From assembly GCF_039526245.1 (NCBI RefSeq), contig NZ_BAAAIV010000004.1:248001-312000 (forward strand): 64,000 nt of DNA, read 5' to 3'. This stretch comes from Arthrobacter_H rhombi (GTDB lineage Bacteria; Actinomycetota; Actinomycetes; Actinomycetales; Micrococcaceae). The position numbers and the translations under genes are program-made. Position 1 is the first letter of the stretch; each line of letters opens with the position of its first letter. Positions 25,969 to 33,928 of this stretch are shown in pieces. The notes under the pieces are model-generated. The model did not search any database. It was given only the letters and a program-made list of their open reading frames with translations, and was not told the DNA's origin.

Positions 25969-26418
25969 ATGGACTCGATCCCCGTGCGGCTGGACGATGT
26001 CGACCACCGCATCCTGGCGGAGTTGACCCGTGACGGCCGGCAGTCCGTCACGACGGTGGCGCAGAACGTCCACGTCTCCCGCGCCCATGCCTACTCACGG
26101 ATCAACCGGCTGCAAGACGAGGGAGTCATCACCCGCTACATGGCAGTGGTCGATCCCGTGAAGGCCGGGCTGCGTTCCTCGGCTTACGTGACCCTGAAAC
26201 TGCGCCAACACTCGTGGCGGGAGCTCCGCGAACGACTGGCCTCCCTGCCCGAGGTGCACCACATCGGACTCGTCGGCGGGAACTTCGACGTCATCCTGCT
26301 GGTTCGCGCCAAGGACAACGTGGACCTGCGCCGGGTGGTCTTCGAGAACATCCAGTCGATGCCCGGCGTCCTGGACACCCAGACGTTCCTGATCTTCGAG
26401 GATGTCGACACCCGCTGA
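25969..26418 (+). CDS. Lrp/AsnC-family regulator (BkdR-like)
   Basis: A 149-residue regulator. The N-terminal helix-turn-helix is seen in LDDVDHRILAELTRDGRQSV and VHVSRAHAYSRINRLQDEG; the C-terminal RAM domain binds amino acids or oxo acids (SLPEVHHIGLVGGNFDVIL). The ATG at 25969 follows GGGAGGA. It diverges from the 2-oxo acid dehydrogenase operon, the arrangement known for BkdR-type activators of branched-chain oxo acid dehydrogenase genes, so it probably controls that operon. A small hairpin (26418-26423 with 26431-26436) overlaps its stop codon. Confidence 0.88.
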   Translation: MDSIPVRLDDVDHRILAELTRDGRQSVTTVAQNVHVSRAHAYSRINRLQDEGVITRYMAVVDPVKAGLRSSAYVTLKLRQHSWRELRERLASLPEVHHIGLVGGNFDVILLVRAKDNVDLRRVVFENIQSMPGVLDTQTFLIFEDVDTR

Positions 26419-26654
26419 GGAGGCCGAAGTCCTCCTGCAGGGTCACCCTTCTGGAATGATCCTGTCCATCCACCAGTCTGGGGCCGTCAGCCAAGCCACG
26501 TGAAGCAGTACGCACGCGGCACGGCATCGCGCACCATTCCGCCCCGAAAGAAGCCCGTCAACAGGACACGGACAGTGCGAGCGGGGCCCTGTGGGCACCA
26601 CCGCTTTGCCCACGCGGGCTGTGCCGGGTCGCTGGCAACCCGTTATCGATGCCG
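26419..26654. other. Intergenic region without recognised gene
   Basis: These 236 bases lie between the end of the Lrp-type gene and the end of the TetR gene. Apart from the weak 6-bp hairpin at the Lrp stop I see no coding frame with a credible start, no RNA gene and no repeat. Confidence 0.5.
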
Positions 26655-27230
26655 TCAGGGCCTGAGGAGCGCGTCGACGGTATCCCTCACCAGCTTGTCG
26701 ATACTGCCGGGATCAGCGGGCGTGTAGATCAGCTCAGCGGCCAGCCCGCCGGCAAAGGCGAGCAGTGCGCGCGCAATGGCGGCATCGTCGAGCGCTGCTC
26801 GAAGTTCCCCGTCGGCCCGACGCCACTCGAGCAGTCGAACCAGCTGTTCGCGAACCCCGGCGGACTGCCCTTGAAGGATCGCCGCGATTTCCGCATCGAA
26901 AGGTGCCCGGTCCGAGAAGGCGATGCCCACGACGACTGCGGCGCGCCGCGCGTCGTCGAAAGGAAGAGTCTCCATGATCAGATCGCCGAGCCAGGTGCGC
27001 AGATCGGGCCGGGCGGGCCGGCTGGTCACCTCACTCACGACAGCGACCTGCGCGCGCTCCAGTGCCGCCAGGAGAAGCTCCTGTTTTGTGGCGAAGGCCT
27101 TCTGCACCGCCCCCAGCGACCAGCCGGCCTCTGCCGCGACGGCACGGAAGGACAGGGCCACCATCCCATCTCGCCCCACGATGCGCAGGGCGGCGTCGGC
27201 GAACTCGCTCACCCGATCCTCTCGAGACAT
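26655..27230 (-). CDS. TetR-family regulator next to CPBP protease
   Basis: A 191-residue TetR-type repressor. The DNA-binding domain has LSFRAVAAEAGWSLGAVQKA, with the recognition helix in WSLGAVQKAFATK. The C-terminal domain (LIMETLPFDDARRAAVVVGI) is helical and of unknown ligand. The ATG has a GAGGAG ribosome site. It diverges from a CPBP protease gene. The shared promoter region holds two copies of one palindrome, which it very probably binds to repress that gene and itself. Confidence 0.88.
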   Translation of the reverse strand: MSREDRVSEFADAALRIVGRDGMVALSFRAVAAEAGWSLGAVQKAFATKQELLLAALERAQVAVVSEVTSRPARPDLRTWLGDLIMETLPFDDARRAAVVVGIAFSDRAPFDAEIAAILQGQSAGVREQLVRLLEWRRADGELRAALDDAAIARALLAFAGGLAAELIYTPADPGSIDKLVRDTVDALLRP

Positions 27231-27260
27231 CTACGCTCCTCGCCCCTCTCGACTACTCCC

Positions 27261-27313
27261 TTGACACTCCCGAATACGAGCGTATTCTCCAAAGTGAGAA
27301 TACGCTCGTATTC
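27261..27313 (+). promoter_or_regulatory. CPBP promoter with nested inverted-repeat operators
   Basis: TTGACA (27261-27266), 16 bp and TATTCT (27283-27288) form a strong promoter. Over it lie GAATACGAGCGTATTC (27272-27287) and GAATACGCTCGTATTC (27298-27313). Each is a palindrome with 7-bp arms, and the two are reverse complements of each other: with flanking TC/GA they make an 18-bp perfect inverted repeat around CAAAGT. The -10 box is inside the first copy. This is a tight TetR-type operator pair. Confidence 0.8.
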
Positions 27314-27328
27314 AGAACTGAGGATGTC

Positions 27329-28093
27329 ATGAAGAGGTTTGGCCGCACAAGTCCGTCAACCCGGTACCTACTACTGGTGGGAATCACTTTCGGGCTCATC
27401 GTGGTTACGGGCCTCACCGGCACCGTGGCCTATCTTGCAGGGCTCACCGGTTATGCGCCCCTCGGACTCGCGTTCGCGCCCATCGCGGCGGCGCTGGCAA
27501 TAGCGCTTTCGGTGCGTCACAGCTGGGCAGCACTGGGGCTCACCGCCCCCCGACGCCCCCTCTCCTGGGGTGCAATCGTCCTGGCAGCGCTACTTCCGCT
27601 AGGGGGAATCGCCTTGTCCTCCGGAGTGCAGATCTCCCCCTTCGCCATCATCGGCTTTGCGATCCTCGCCATCCTCGTTGGCTTTGTGGAGGAGACCCTT
27701 TTCCGCGGAGTCCTCCTCCGGGCATTCGCCCCGTCAGGGGTCGTGCCAGCAACGGTGGTAACCGCGGTCGCATTCGCCCTCGCCCACACCGTCACGGCAA
27801 TCTCGCCCGATGCCAATGCGGCGACGGTCGCGCGGACGGTTGTATTCGCCTTCGCGTTCGGAGTGGCCGCGGCGCTCATGACGACCTGGACCGCCAGTAT
27901 CCTTCCAGCCATTCTCCTGCACGCGACATTCGACTTCGTCGGATTCATCTTCACGCCTCGCTCCGCAGTACAAACTGATGCCGTCAGCATCCTGGTGTGC
28001 GTGGCCCTCGTCGTCGTCCTCACCGTCACGATGGCATCCGCGGCTCGACGCCTGCGAACTCCCGCCGCAGCGCAGCACCCAGCCAACGGCTGA
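27329..28093 (+). CDS. CPBP-family intramembrane metalloprotease
   Basis: A 254-residue membrane protein with about eight helices and the CPBP (CAAX protease and bacteriocin-processing) motifs: EETLFRGVLLRAF (EExxxR), the His of FALAHTVTAI, and HATFDFVGF. Bacterial members process or give protection against peptides, or have unknown substrates. The ATG at 27329 follows GAGG. It is the likely target of the divergent TetR regulator and is not followed by an obvious co-transcribed gene: the next gene is on the other strand. Confidence 0.87.
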   Translation: MKRFGRTSPSTRYLLLVGITFGLIVVTGLTGTVAYLAGLTGYAPLGLAFAPIAAALAIALSVRHSWAALGLTAPRRPLSWGAIVLAALLPLGGIALSSGVQISPFAIIGFAILAILVGFVEETLFRGVLLRAFAPSGVVPATVVTAVAFALAHTVTAISPDANAATVARTVVFAFAFGVAAALMTTWTASILPAILLHATFDFVGFIFTPRSAVQTDAVSILVCVALVVVLTVTMASAARRLRTPAAAQHPANG

Positions 28094-28156
28094 ACTCCAA
28101 CGTCGAGGCCGAACCACCCTGCCCAATCCGGGCCCACGGAACCGGCCCGTTGGCCG

Positions 28157-29401
28157 TCAGAATGAACCCAGGGAATCCCGTCGCAGCAGGGGAATCGCCG
28201 CCGCACCCGCCAAGAGAACCCAGAGGCAGAGCACCGGGACGCTTCCCACCAGGGTCGCTGCTGCCCCGCCCGCCAGTGCCGCGACCGGCATGACGCCGAG
28301 TGTCATCGTGCGCTGGGCCGACCCCACCGAGGCCAGCTCGGATGGATCAACGCTGCGCGGAAGGACATCTGCTCCCGCGACGGCGGCGGCGGACACCAGA
28401 AACGCCCAGCCCAAGGATTCGACCGCCAGCCAGAGTAGATCCGGGCCGGCGAGCTGCTGACAGAACACTGCCACGGCAACCACGGGCATCGACAGCGCGG
28501 CGGCCCCCAGCCGCAGTCGACGCAGCCCCAGTTTCTTCGTGAGCCGCGGTCCGGCCGCCGCCCCGACAATCGCCCCGACGGCCGAGACCATTCCCAAGGC
28601 GGCGAACATCGCCGGGGCGATGGACAAATCCCGCATGACGAAGACCGGCATGACCGTATTGCCAACCATCGCCCCGGCGTTTGTCAGACTTCCGGAAAGC
28701 GTCAGCCTCCACAGTGCCGGTAGACGACGAAGTGTGAGCAACCCATCGACCAGACGTGCCCGTCGCCGCCCTACCTGGTTCGAAGCGACGACATCCGGGA
28801 CCACCGCAATCCCCCTCTGCAAGAGAACCGATGCCGCATAGGCACTTGCCGCCACGACCAGTACCCCCAAGATCCCGGGTGATGCCAAGAGTGCACTTCC
28901 AGCCACCACCGCTGCAATGGATGTGCATTGTCCAACGACGGCCAATCTCGCGTAGGCGCCCTTGAGTCCTTCGGGGTGGACCAGCGCGGGGACCACCGTG
29001 CCGTGCGCTGTGGTGAAGACGACGTCGGCGAGCCCGACGAGCACCGCCCCTCCCGCCAGCACAGGCGTGGAGATCCAATCACCCATAAAAGCCAGGGCCA
29101 ATGTCACCAGTACGCAACAACGAACCAACGTCGCCGAGGCCATGACCTCGCGTCGATCCCTGCGGGAGTCGACGAACCGTCCGACCGGCATGCCCACAAG
29201 CAAGAAGGCACCCAGGCCGATGGCGTTGAGCACGCCGACGAACCCGGCTCCTGCGCCCAGCGCCGCGACCGCCAGGATGGGCAGGATGGTGCGGGTCAAA
29301 GTGTCGCCAAAGTCTTCGGCGGCTCCTGTTGCCAGAAGATAGCGAAAGGAAAAAGCCGTGCCGCGCGTTGTCCGGTGGGCTTCCAAGTCCTTGGCGGTCA
29401 T
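28157..29401 (-). CDS. MFS exporter
   Basis: A 414-residue major-facilitator protein with 12 predicted helices. Motif A is seen as GMPVGRFVDSRRDRREV after the second helix. The pattern, with SFRYLLATGAAEDFGDTLTR at the start, resembles the macrolide/siderophore efflux branch; the substrate is unknown. Three in-frame ATGs stand in a row; the third (29401) has the best distance from GAGG, and the ORF upstream of them is not hydrophobic. It diverges from a small zinc-finger/HTH gene and has two operator-like palindromes upstream. Confidence 0.85.
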   Translation of the reverse strand: MTAKDLEAHRTTRGTAFSFRYLLATGAAEDFGDTLTRTILPILAVAALGAGAGFVGVLNAIGLGAFLLVGMPVGRFVDSRRDRREVMASATLVRCCVLVTLALAFMGDWISTPVLAGGAVLVGLADVVFTTAHGTVVPALVHPEGLKGAYARLAVVGQCTSIAAVVAGSALLASPGILGVLVVAASAYAASVLLQRGIAVVPDVVASNQVGRRRARLVDGLLTLRRLPALWRLTLSGSLTNAGAMVGNTVMPVFVMRDLSIAPAMFAALGMVSAVGAIVGAAAGPRLTKKLGLRRLRLGAAALSMPVVAVAVFCQQLAGPDLLWLAVESLGWAFLVSAAAVAGADVLPRSVDPSELASVGSAQRTMTLGVMPVAALAGGAAATLVGSVPVLCLWVLLAGAAAIPLLRRDSLGSF

Positions 29402-29418
29402 CATCATCCTCAAAATCG

Positions 29419-29459
29419 TGTCAGGTATTTCCTGGCAGACTGTCAGGTTAACCCTGACA
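29419..29459. promoter_or_regulatory. Two operator-like palindromes upstream of MFS exporter
   Basis: TGTCAGG-N5-CCTGGCA (29419-29437) and TGTCAGG-N5-CCTGACA (29441-29459) are two copies of one 19-bp palindrome, centres 22 bp apart (two helical turns). The second has perfect 7-bp arms, the first one mismatch. They lie between the MFS gene and the divergent zinc-finger/HTH gene, so the latter's product is a candidate ligand-responsive binder. Confidence 0.7.
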
Positions 29460-29500
29460 TAACAAGAGAACGTAGGCTGGCTCCATGGAAAGGCGGAAAC

Positions 29501-29911
29501 ATGCAGATTGAAGACGCGGCCGATACCGACCACCCCTTCATGTGCTCCTTTTGTCTCCGCCCGCGCGACGAGACCGGCTGGCTGGTGGGCGCACCCTCAG
29601 CGTCCATTTGCCGTTCCTGCTCGGAGTCGGCCCTCGAACTTCTCCGGTCGGCACCCCCGGAACCAGTGGACTTCCCCGGGGCACCCTGGGATCGACTCAC
29701 CGAACGCGAGCTGCTGGCCCAGCTCCCCCGGGTCGCCCACGCACGGGACGACGTCGAACATCATCTGCGCACGTGGGTGAATGCCGCACGACGGCGAGGT
29801 ATCAGCTGGGCGGCTATTGGGGAGTCGCTCGGCATGTCACGCCAGTCGGCGTGGGAACGGTTCCGGGAGACGTCCACGAAACAGGACGGCCGCGAAAAGG
29901 ACCCGCGGTAG
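29501..29911 (+). CDS. ClpX-type zinc finger / HTH small protein
   Basis: A 136-residue protein. Residues about 14-40 have CSFC and ICRSC, a four-cysteine zinc finger of the kind found at the N-terminus of ClpX. The C-terminal half is a helical DNA-binding-like region, RRRGISWAAIGESLGMSRQS, which reads as a helix-turn-helix, followed by AWERF. There is no AAA+ domain. It may be a regulator of the divergent MFS gene. The ATG at 29501 follows AAAGGCGG; another ATG at 29485 is out of frame. No characterised homologue is recognised with certainty. Confidence 0.75.
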   Translation: MQIEDAADTDHPFMCSFCLRPRDETGWLVGAPSASICRSCSESALELLRSAPPEPVDFPGAPWDRLTERELLAQLPRVAHARDDVEHHLRTWVNAARRRGISWAAIGESLGMSRQSAWERFRETSTKQDGREKDPR

Positions 29912-30277
29912 CCGCTCCGACCAGGCTGGATGGGCTGCCGCTGGTCTGCACCGGAGTGCGGGCTGCCTGGCAATCGGTGAAGATGCCTGATTAGGTCTTC
30001 TGCCATCGACCGGCGCGTTGGGCAAAACGACCGGTGGAATCCAAGATCTCAGCGCTGCGCCGGAACATATCCCGCAGTGTGCGCGTGGAGTGCCCATCCC
30101 GACTTTAGGACTGAGAGAGTTACTCATAATTTCCGCCTGGGTTCTTCTGAGTAACTACACCGCGGCCCCGGTCGGGAGGTTCGGATCCCTCCCGGCGACA
30201 TAGTGGGCTGGAACGGCCCGGCGCTGTTCATGCGGATCGCCTCGAAACGAATAGCCAGTGGGCGACCGTCTCGCGCT
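29912..30277. other. 366-bp gene-free region with a 9-bp inverted repeat
   Basis: Several short frames exist but none has a credible start, ribosome site or recognisable product. AGTTACTCA (30118-30126) is the reverse complement of TGAGTAACT (30148-30156), with 21 bases between. It is AT-richer than its surroundings. Its role (operator, terminator or relic) is unknown. Confidence 0.5.
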
Positions 30278-31057
30278 TCAGCCCTTGAACTGGGGCTTGC
30301 GCTTCTCCTGGAAGGCCTTGAACCCCTCGGCGTAGTCGTCCGTGGCACACAGCGCGTCCTGCGCGCGGTTCTCGTTGGCCATGGACTCCCAGAGTCCCAG
30401 CCGCTGGTCGCGGACCTCGGCGACCAGCTGCTTGGAGGCGACGAACGCCTGCGTGGCCCCGTGGGCGACCTTGCCGACAATCCCCCGGGTGGTTTCCTGC
30501 AGCTCCTCCGCAGGCATGGCGCGGCTGAACAACCCGGAGCGCACGGCCTCGGCACCGGAGATCAGCTCGGCGGTGTAGACCATGTCCAGGGTGCGGTGGG
30601 CGCCGAGGCGTTCGGTGAACAGCCAGTGCCCCCCGGAATCCAGGGTGGCGCCCAGGTTGGCGAACGGGGAACCGATCTTGGCGTTCTCGGCCACGTAGAC
30701 CACATCGGTGGCAATCGCCAGGCCCAGGCCGACGCCCAGGCACGCACCCTGCACGGCGGCGAAGGTGGGCGCCGGGAAGTCGGCCATCTGGCGCATCAGG
30801 GGTTCCACCAGCCCACCCAGGTAGCCCTGGACGTCGTCCTCCGCGGGAACCACCCCGGAGATGTCGCGACCGGCGCAGAAGCCCCGCCCCTCCCCGCGCA
30901 GCAGCAGGGCCCGGACCTCGCCGGTGGACACGGCGTGCGCCGCGTTCTCATACACCCGGGACAGCTCACGCAGCGCGTCGGCGTCCAGCGCGTTCATCTT
31001 CTGCGGCGCGTTCAGGACGACTTCGGCGACGCCGTCGGCGATCTGCAGGTCGATCAT
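30278..31057 (-). CDS. Enoyl-CoA hydratase/isomerase (PaaG/PaaF type)
   Basis: A 259-residue crotonase-fold protein. The oxyanion-hole segments are RGEGRGFCAGRDIS and AAVQGACLGVGLGLAIATD, and the C-terminus KAFQEKRKPQFKG is typical. As the last gene of the paaABCDE operon, 10 bases after paaE, it is probably the ring-1,2-epoxyphenylacetyl-CoA isomerase (PaaG) or the 2,3-dehydroadipyl-CoA hydratase (PaaF); the sequence does not settle which. The usual active-site Glu is not evident at the E/D position after GSPFANLGA (LDSGG), which leans towards PaaG-type isomerase. Confidence 0.82.
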   Translation of the reverse strand: MIDLQIADGVAEVVLNAPQKMNALDADALRELSRVYENAAHAVSTGEVRALLLRGEGRGFCAGRDISGVVPAEDDVQGYLGGLVEPLMRQMADFPAPTFAAVQGACLGVGLGLAIATDVVYVAENAKIGSPFANLGATLDSGGHWLFTERLGAHRTLDMVYTAELISGAEAVRSGLFSRAMPAEELQETTRGIVGKVAHGATQAFVASKQLVAEVRDQRLGLWESMANENRAQDALCATDDYAEGFKAFQEKRKPQFKG

Positions 31058-31067
31058 GGTGTGGCTC

Positions 31068-32255
31068 CTAGGAGTCGAAGTCCACGGACACGGCGTCCGA
31101 GGTCGGGTGCGATTGGCAGGTCAGCACGTAGCCGGCGTCGATCTCCTCGGGCTCCAGCGCGTAGTTCTCCTCCATCTGGACCGTACCCGTTACCAGCTTG
31201 GCGCGGCAGGTACCGCAGACCCCGCCGGCGCATGCAAAGGGGACGTCGGGGCGGACCCGCAGGGCGGCGTTGAGGATCGTCTCGCGCGCCGACATCGGGG
31301 ACTTGACCTGCCCCTGGAGCCCGTCGAGCTTGAACTCGATCTCGTAGTTGTCCCCGGATTCGTCTTCGACGACGGGGCGCCCGCTATGGCCCTCGGGTCG
31401 GGTCGGCTGGCCGGTGGTGAAAAGCTCGTACCTGACCTTCTCGGCAGGAACGCCCTGCTCGGCGAGGTGGTCGCGGACCAGCTGGACCAGCTCGAACGGC
31501 CCACACAGGAACCACTCGTCGATCTGGTCGGTGCGGATCACCGACCCGAGCAGCGTGGTGAGCTTCTCGGAGTCGATCCGCCCCGAAAGCAGCGGGGAGA
31601 TGCGCTGTTCACGCGAAAGCACATGGTGCAGCGCGAAGCGCGAGGGGTAGCGGTCCTTCAGGTCGGCCAGTTCCTCCAGGAACATCACGTCCATGGCCGC
31701 GCGGTTGGCGTAGACCAGGTCGAAGTGCACGTTCTGGTTGGCGGCCAGCACCGTCCGGGCGATCGCCATGACCGGGGTGATGCCGGATCCGGCGGCGACG
31801 GCCACGAAGTTGTGGCTGGTAGTGGTGTCGATCGACTCCGGGTTGTTCATCCCGGTCATCTGGTGCTTGGAGATGAAGGCACCGGAGGGGCTCATCACGT
31901 CCATGGTGTCCCCGGCCTGCAGCGACTCGTTGGCCCAGGTGGAGAACAAGCCGCCCAGGTCGCGCTTGATGGCCACCCGGATTTCGCCCGGTTTCGGCTC
32001 CGCGCAGATCGAGTAGCTGCGGCGCACCTCGGCCACGTTCCCGTCCGCGTCCTCCAACTCCTTGCGCAGGGCCACGTATTGGCCCGGGAGGTAATCGTAG
32101 TCCTCGATCAGCTCGTCGGGCACCTCGAAGGTGACCTCGATGGCCGCGGCGGTCAGGCGGCGGACCTCGCCGACGGTGAGCGTGTGGAACGAGGCACGAC
32201 GGCGGGGCGCAACTCCCGTGGCATCGCTATCGGGGGTCTGGGTCGTCTCTGTCAT
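31068..32255 (-). CDS. paaE: Phenylacetyl-CoA epoxidase reductase
   Basis: A 395-residue NADPH-dependent reductase feeding electrons to the PaaABC di-iron epoxidase. Domain order: an FNR-like FAD domain with RRSYSICAEP (RxYS), an NAD(P)-binding domain with AAGSGITPVMAIARTV, and a C-terminal plant-type [2Fe-2S] ferredoxin domain, FACAGGVCGTCRAKLV plus a distal Cys in YVLTCQSHP. The start is at 32255, where MTETTQTPDSD begins; the frame upstream belongs to paaD in another frame. It overlaps the paaD stop by 4 bases. Confidence 0.94.
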   Translation of the reverse strand: MTETTQTPDSDATGVAPRRRASFHTLTVGEVRRLTAAAIEVTFEVPDELIEDYDYLPGQYVALRKELEDADGNVAEVRRSYSICAEPKPGEIRVAIKRDLGGLFSTWANESLQAGDTMDVMSPSGAFISKHQMTGMNNPESIDTTTSHNFVAVAAGSGITPVMAIARTVLAANQNVHFDLVYANRAAMDVMFLEELADLKDRYPSRFALHHVLSREQRISPLLSGRIDSEKLTTLLGSVIRTDQIDEWFLCGPFELVQLVRDHLAEQGVPAEKVRYELFTTGQPTRPEGHSGRPVVEDESGDNYEIEFKLDGLQGQVKSPMSARETILNAALRVRPDVPFACAGGVCGTCRAKLVTGTVQMEENYALEPEEIDAGYVLTCQSHPTSDAVSVDFDS

Positions 32256-32740
32256 GAAAGCACCTTGAAGTAGTCGAAGGGTTCCAGGCACTCCCGGCAC
32301 TGGTACAGCGCCTTGCAGGAGGTGGACCCGAAACGGGAGAGTTCCTTGGTTTTCAGGCTGTGGCAGCGCGGGCACTTGACCGCCATCCCCAATGTCACCG
32401 TGCCGCGGTGGCCGGTTCCGGTGGGCGGGGCGATCCCGTACTCCTCGAGCTTGGCCTTGCCGGCCTCGGTCATCCAGTCGGTGCTCCAGGCAGGTGAGAG
32501 CACCAGGTCCACGGAGACGTCCCGGTAGCCCTCGGCACGGAAGGCCAGCTGGAGGTCCTCGCGGATGGCATCCATGGCCGGGCAGCCCGAATAGGTGGGG
32601 GTGATGACCACCCGCACCCCGCCGTCGTCATCGAGGTGGACACCGCGCAGGATGCCCAGGTCCTCGATGGTCAACACCGGGATTTCCGGGTCGGTCACGC
32701 GGGCCGCGATGGCCTGCAGATCGGTCATGGTGCTGCTCAT
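32252..32740 (-). CDS. paaD: Phenylacetyl-CoA epoxidase maturation protein
   Basis: A 162-residue PaaD protein, needed for activity of the epoxidase (probably in iron-sulfur or di-iron maturation). It has the MIP18/DUF59 N-terminal domain (VTDPEIPVLTIEDLGILRGV) and a C-terminal four-cysteine cluster (KCPRCHSLK, SCKALYQCREC). The ATG follows AAGGAG. It lies 10 bases after paaC. Confidence 0.93.
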   Translation of the reverse strand: MSSTMTDLQAIAARVTDPEIPVLTIEDLGILRGVHLDDDGGVRVVITPTYSGCPAMDAIREDLQLAFRAEGYRDVSVDLVLSPAWSTDWMTEAGKAKLEEYGIAPPTGTGHRGTVTLGMAVKCPRCHSLKTKELSRFGSTSCKALYQCRECLEPFDYFKVLS

Positions 32741-32750
32741 GGGTTGCTCC

Positions 32751-33608
32751 TTACCAGCTGGCGCCGGGATGTTGGCGGGCCAACACCTGCATCTCCGCCA
32801 GCACATAGCCCAGGTGCTCCGAATGCTCGCCGCCGCGGCCGTTGCACATCGCGAAGGGCACGGTCGGGACCTCGAGCTCGGCGGATTCCAGGACGGCGGT
32901 GAATTCGGCCAGCCACGGCTCGCGCAGGGTGGAGGGGCGCACGCCGGCGTCGCCGAGCTCGTCGTGCAGGTCCTCATCGAGGAACAGCTCGTCGACGTAG
33001 GGCCAGATGACCTCCAGGGCGTGGCGCATCCGGGCTGCGGATTCGTCGGTGCCGATGCCCAGCCGGCGCGTCCACATGATGGCGTGGTCGCGGTGGTAGT
33101 CGACCTCCTTGACCGCCTTGGCGCTGATCGCCGCGATGGTCGCATCGGAGGAGTCCAGCAGCGCCGTGTAGAGCAGGTGCTGGTAGATGGCCACGGCCAG
33201 CTGGCGCACGATCGTGACGCCGAAGTCGCCGTTGGGCTGTTCGAAGAGGTGCAGCGAACGGAACTCGGACTCCTCGCGCCAGTAGGCCAGGTCGTCCTCG
33301 CTCTTGCCCCACGCCAGTCCTGCGTAGGAGAGGAAGGACCGTGCGTGGCCGAGCTCGTCCAGGGCGATGTTGCCCAGGGCAATGTCCTCCTCGATCTCCG
33401 GTCCGCGGGAGATCCAATGGGACAACCGCTGGGCCAGGATCAGGGAGTCGTCGCCCAGGCGCAGCGCATATTGGGCGACCGGCTCGGAGGGGGCATCCTT
33501 TTGCAACTGGATGTCCTCCGGGCGCAGGGCGTTGCCCGGGGTGATGCGCGTGGCCGAGGCGGTGGAATCGCCGTAGCTGTCGGCTTCGTGGGTCTCGGTG
33601 TGGCTCAC
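32751..33608 (-). CDS. paaC: Phenylacetyl-CoA epoxidase structural subunit
   Basis: A 285-residue ferritin-like subunit that pairs with PaaA but lacks an active di-iron site. Family marks are LRLGDDSLILAQRLSHWISR, DIALGNIALDELGHARSFL and WPYVDELFLDEDLH. The start is GTG at 33608, overlapping the paaB stop as GTGA; the frame reads on upstream but that sequence is paaB in another frame. The first 30 residues are a charged, probably flexible extension. Confidence 0.94.
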   Translation of the reverse strand: MSHTETHEADSYGDSTASATRITPGNALRPEDIQLQKDAPSEPVAQYALRLGDDSLILAQRLSHWISRGPEIEEDIALGNIALDELGHARSFLSYAGLAWGKSEDDLAYWREESEFRSLHLFEQPNGDFGVTIVRQLAVAIYQHLLYTALLDSSDATIAAISAKAVKEVDYHRDHAIMWTRRLGIGTDESAARMRHALEVIWPYVDELFLDEDLHDELGDAGVRPSTLREPWLAEFTAVLESAELEVPTVPFAMCNGRGGEHSEHLGYVLAEMQVLARQHPGASW

Positions 33609-33928
33609 AGGTGCTTCACGCCTTCGCTCTTCTTGTAGTACGTGGCGTGGCGGTAGTCCTTGCCCTGCGGCGACTCGAAGAACTGGCCCTTGGCATCCGG
33701 GTCGGAGGTGACGATGTCCTCGGAAGCCACGACCCACAGGGACACGCCTTCGTTGCGGCGGGTGTAGAGGTCGCGGGCATTGCGCACGGCCATCTCGGCG
33801 TCGGGGGCATGCAGGGATCCGGCGTGCACGTGGGAGAGTCCACGTGAGGAACGGACGAAGACCTCCCAGAGGGGCCATTCGCGCGTGGCGGGGGTACCGG
33901 CGTCGTGCTGGTTGGTTTCCTGGGCCAC
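33605..33928 (-). CDS. paaB: Phenylacetyl-CoA epoxidase bridging subunit
   Basis: A 107-residue PaaB protein with the family pattern WPLWEVFVRSSRGLSHVHAG, SLHAPDAEMAVRNARDLYTR and SLWVVASEDIVTSDP. In known complexes it bridges PaaAC dimers into larger assemblies. The start is GTG, directly after the paaA stop codon, and it is coupled with paaC by a GTGA overlap. Confidence 0.94.
   Translation of the reverse strand: MAQETNQHDAGTPATREWPLWEVFVRSSRGLSHVHAGSLHAPDAEMAVRNARDLYTRRNEGVSLWVVASEDIVTSDPDAKGQFFESPQGKDYRHATYYKKSEGVKHL

Noticed and set aside
28928..29500. Upstream extension of the zinc-finger/HTH gene
   Set aside because: It is antisense to the MFS gene and crosses its operators; the CSFC zinc finger begins soon after the ATG at 29501.
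32741..33382. Upstream in-frame extension of paaD
   Set aside because: It lies over paaC in another frame; the ATG at 32740 has an AAGGAG site and begins a standard PaaD.
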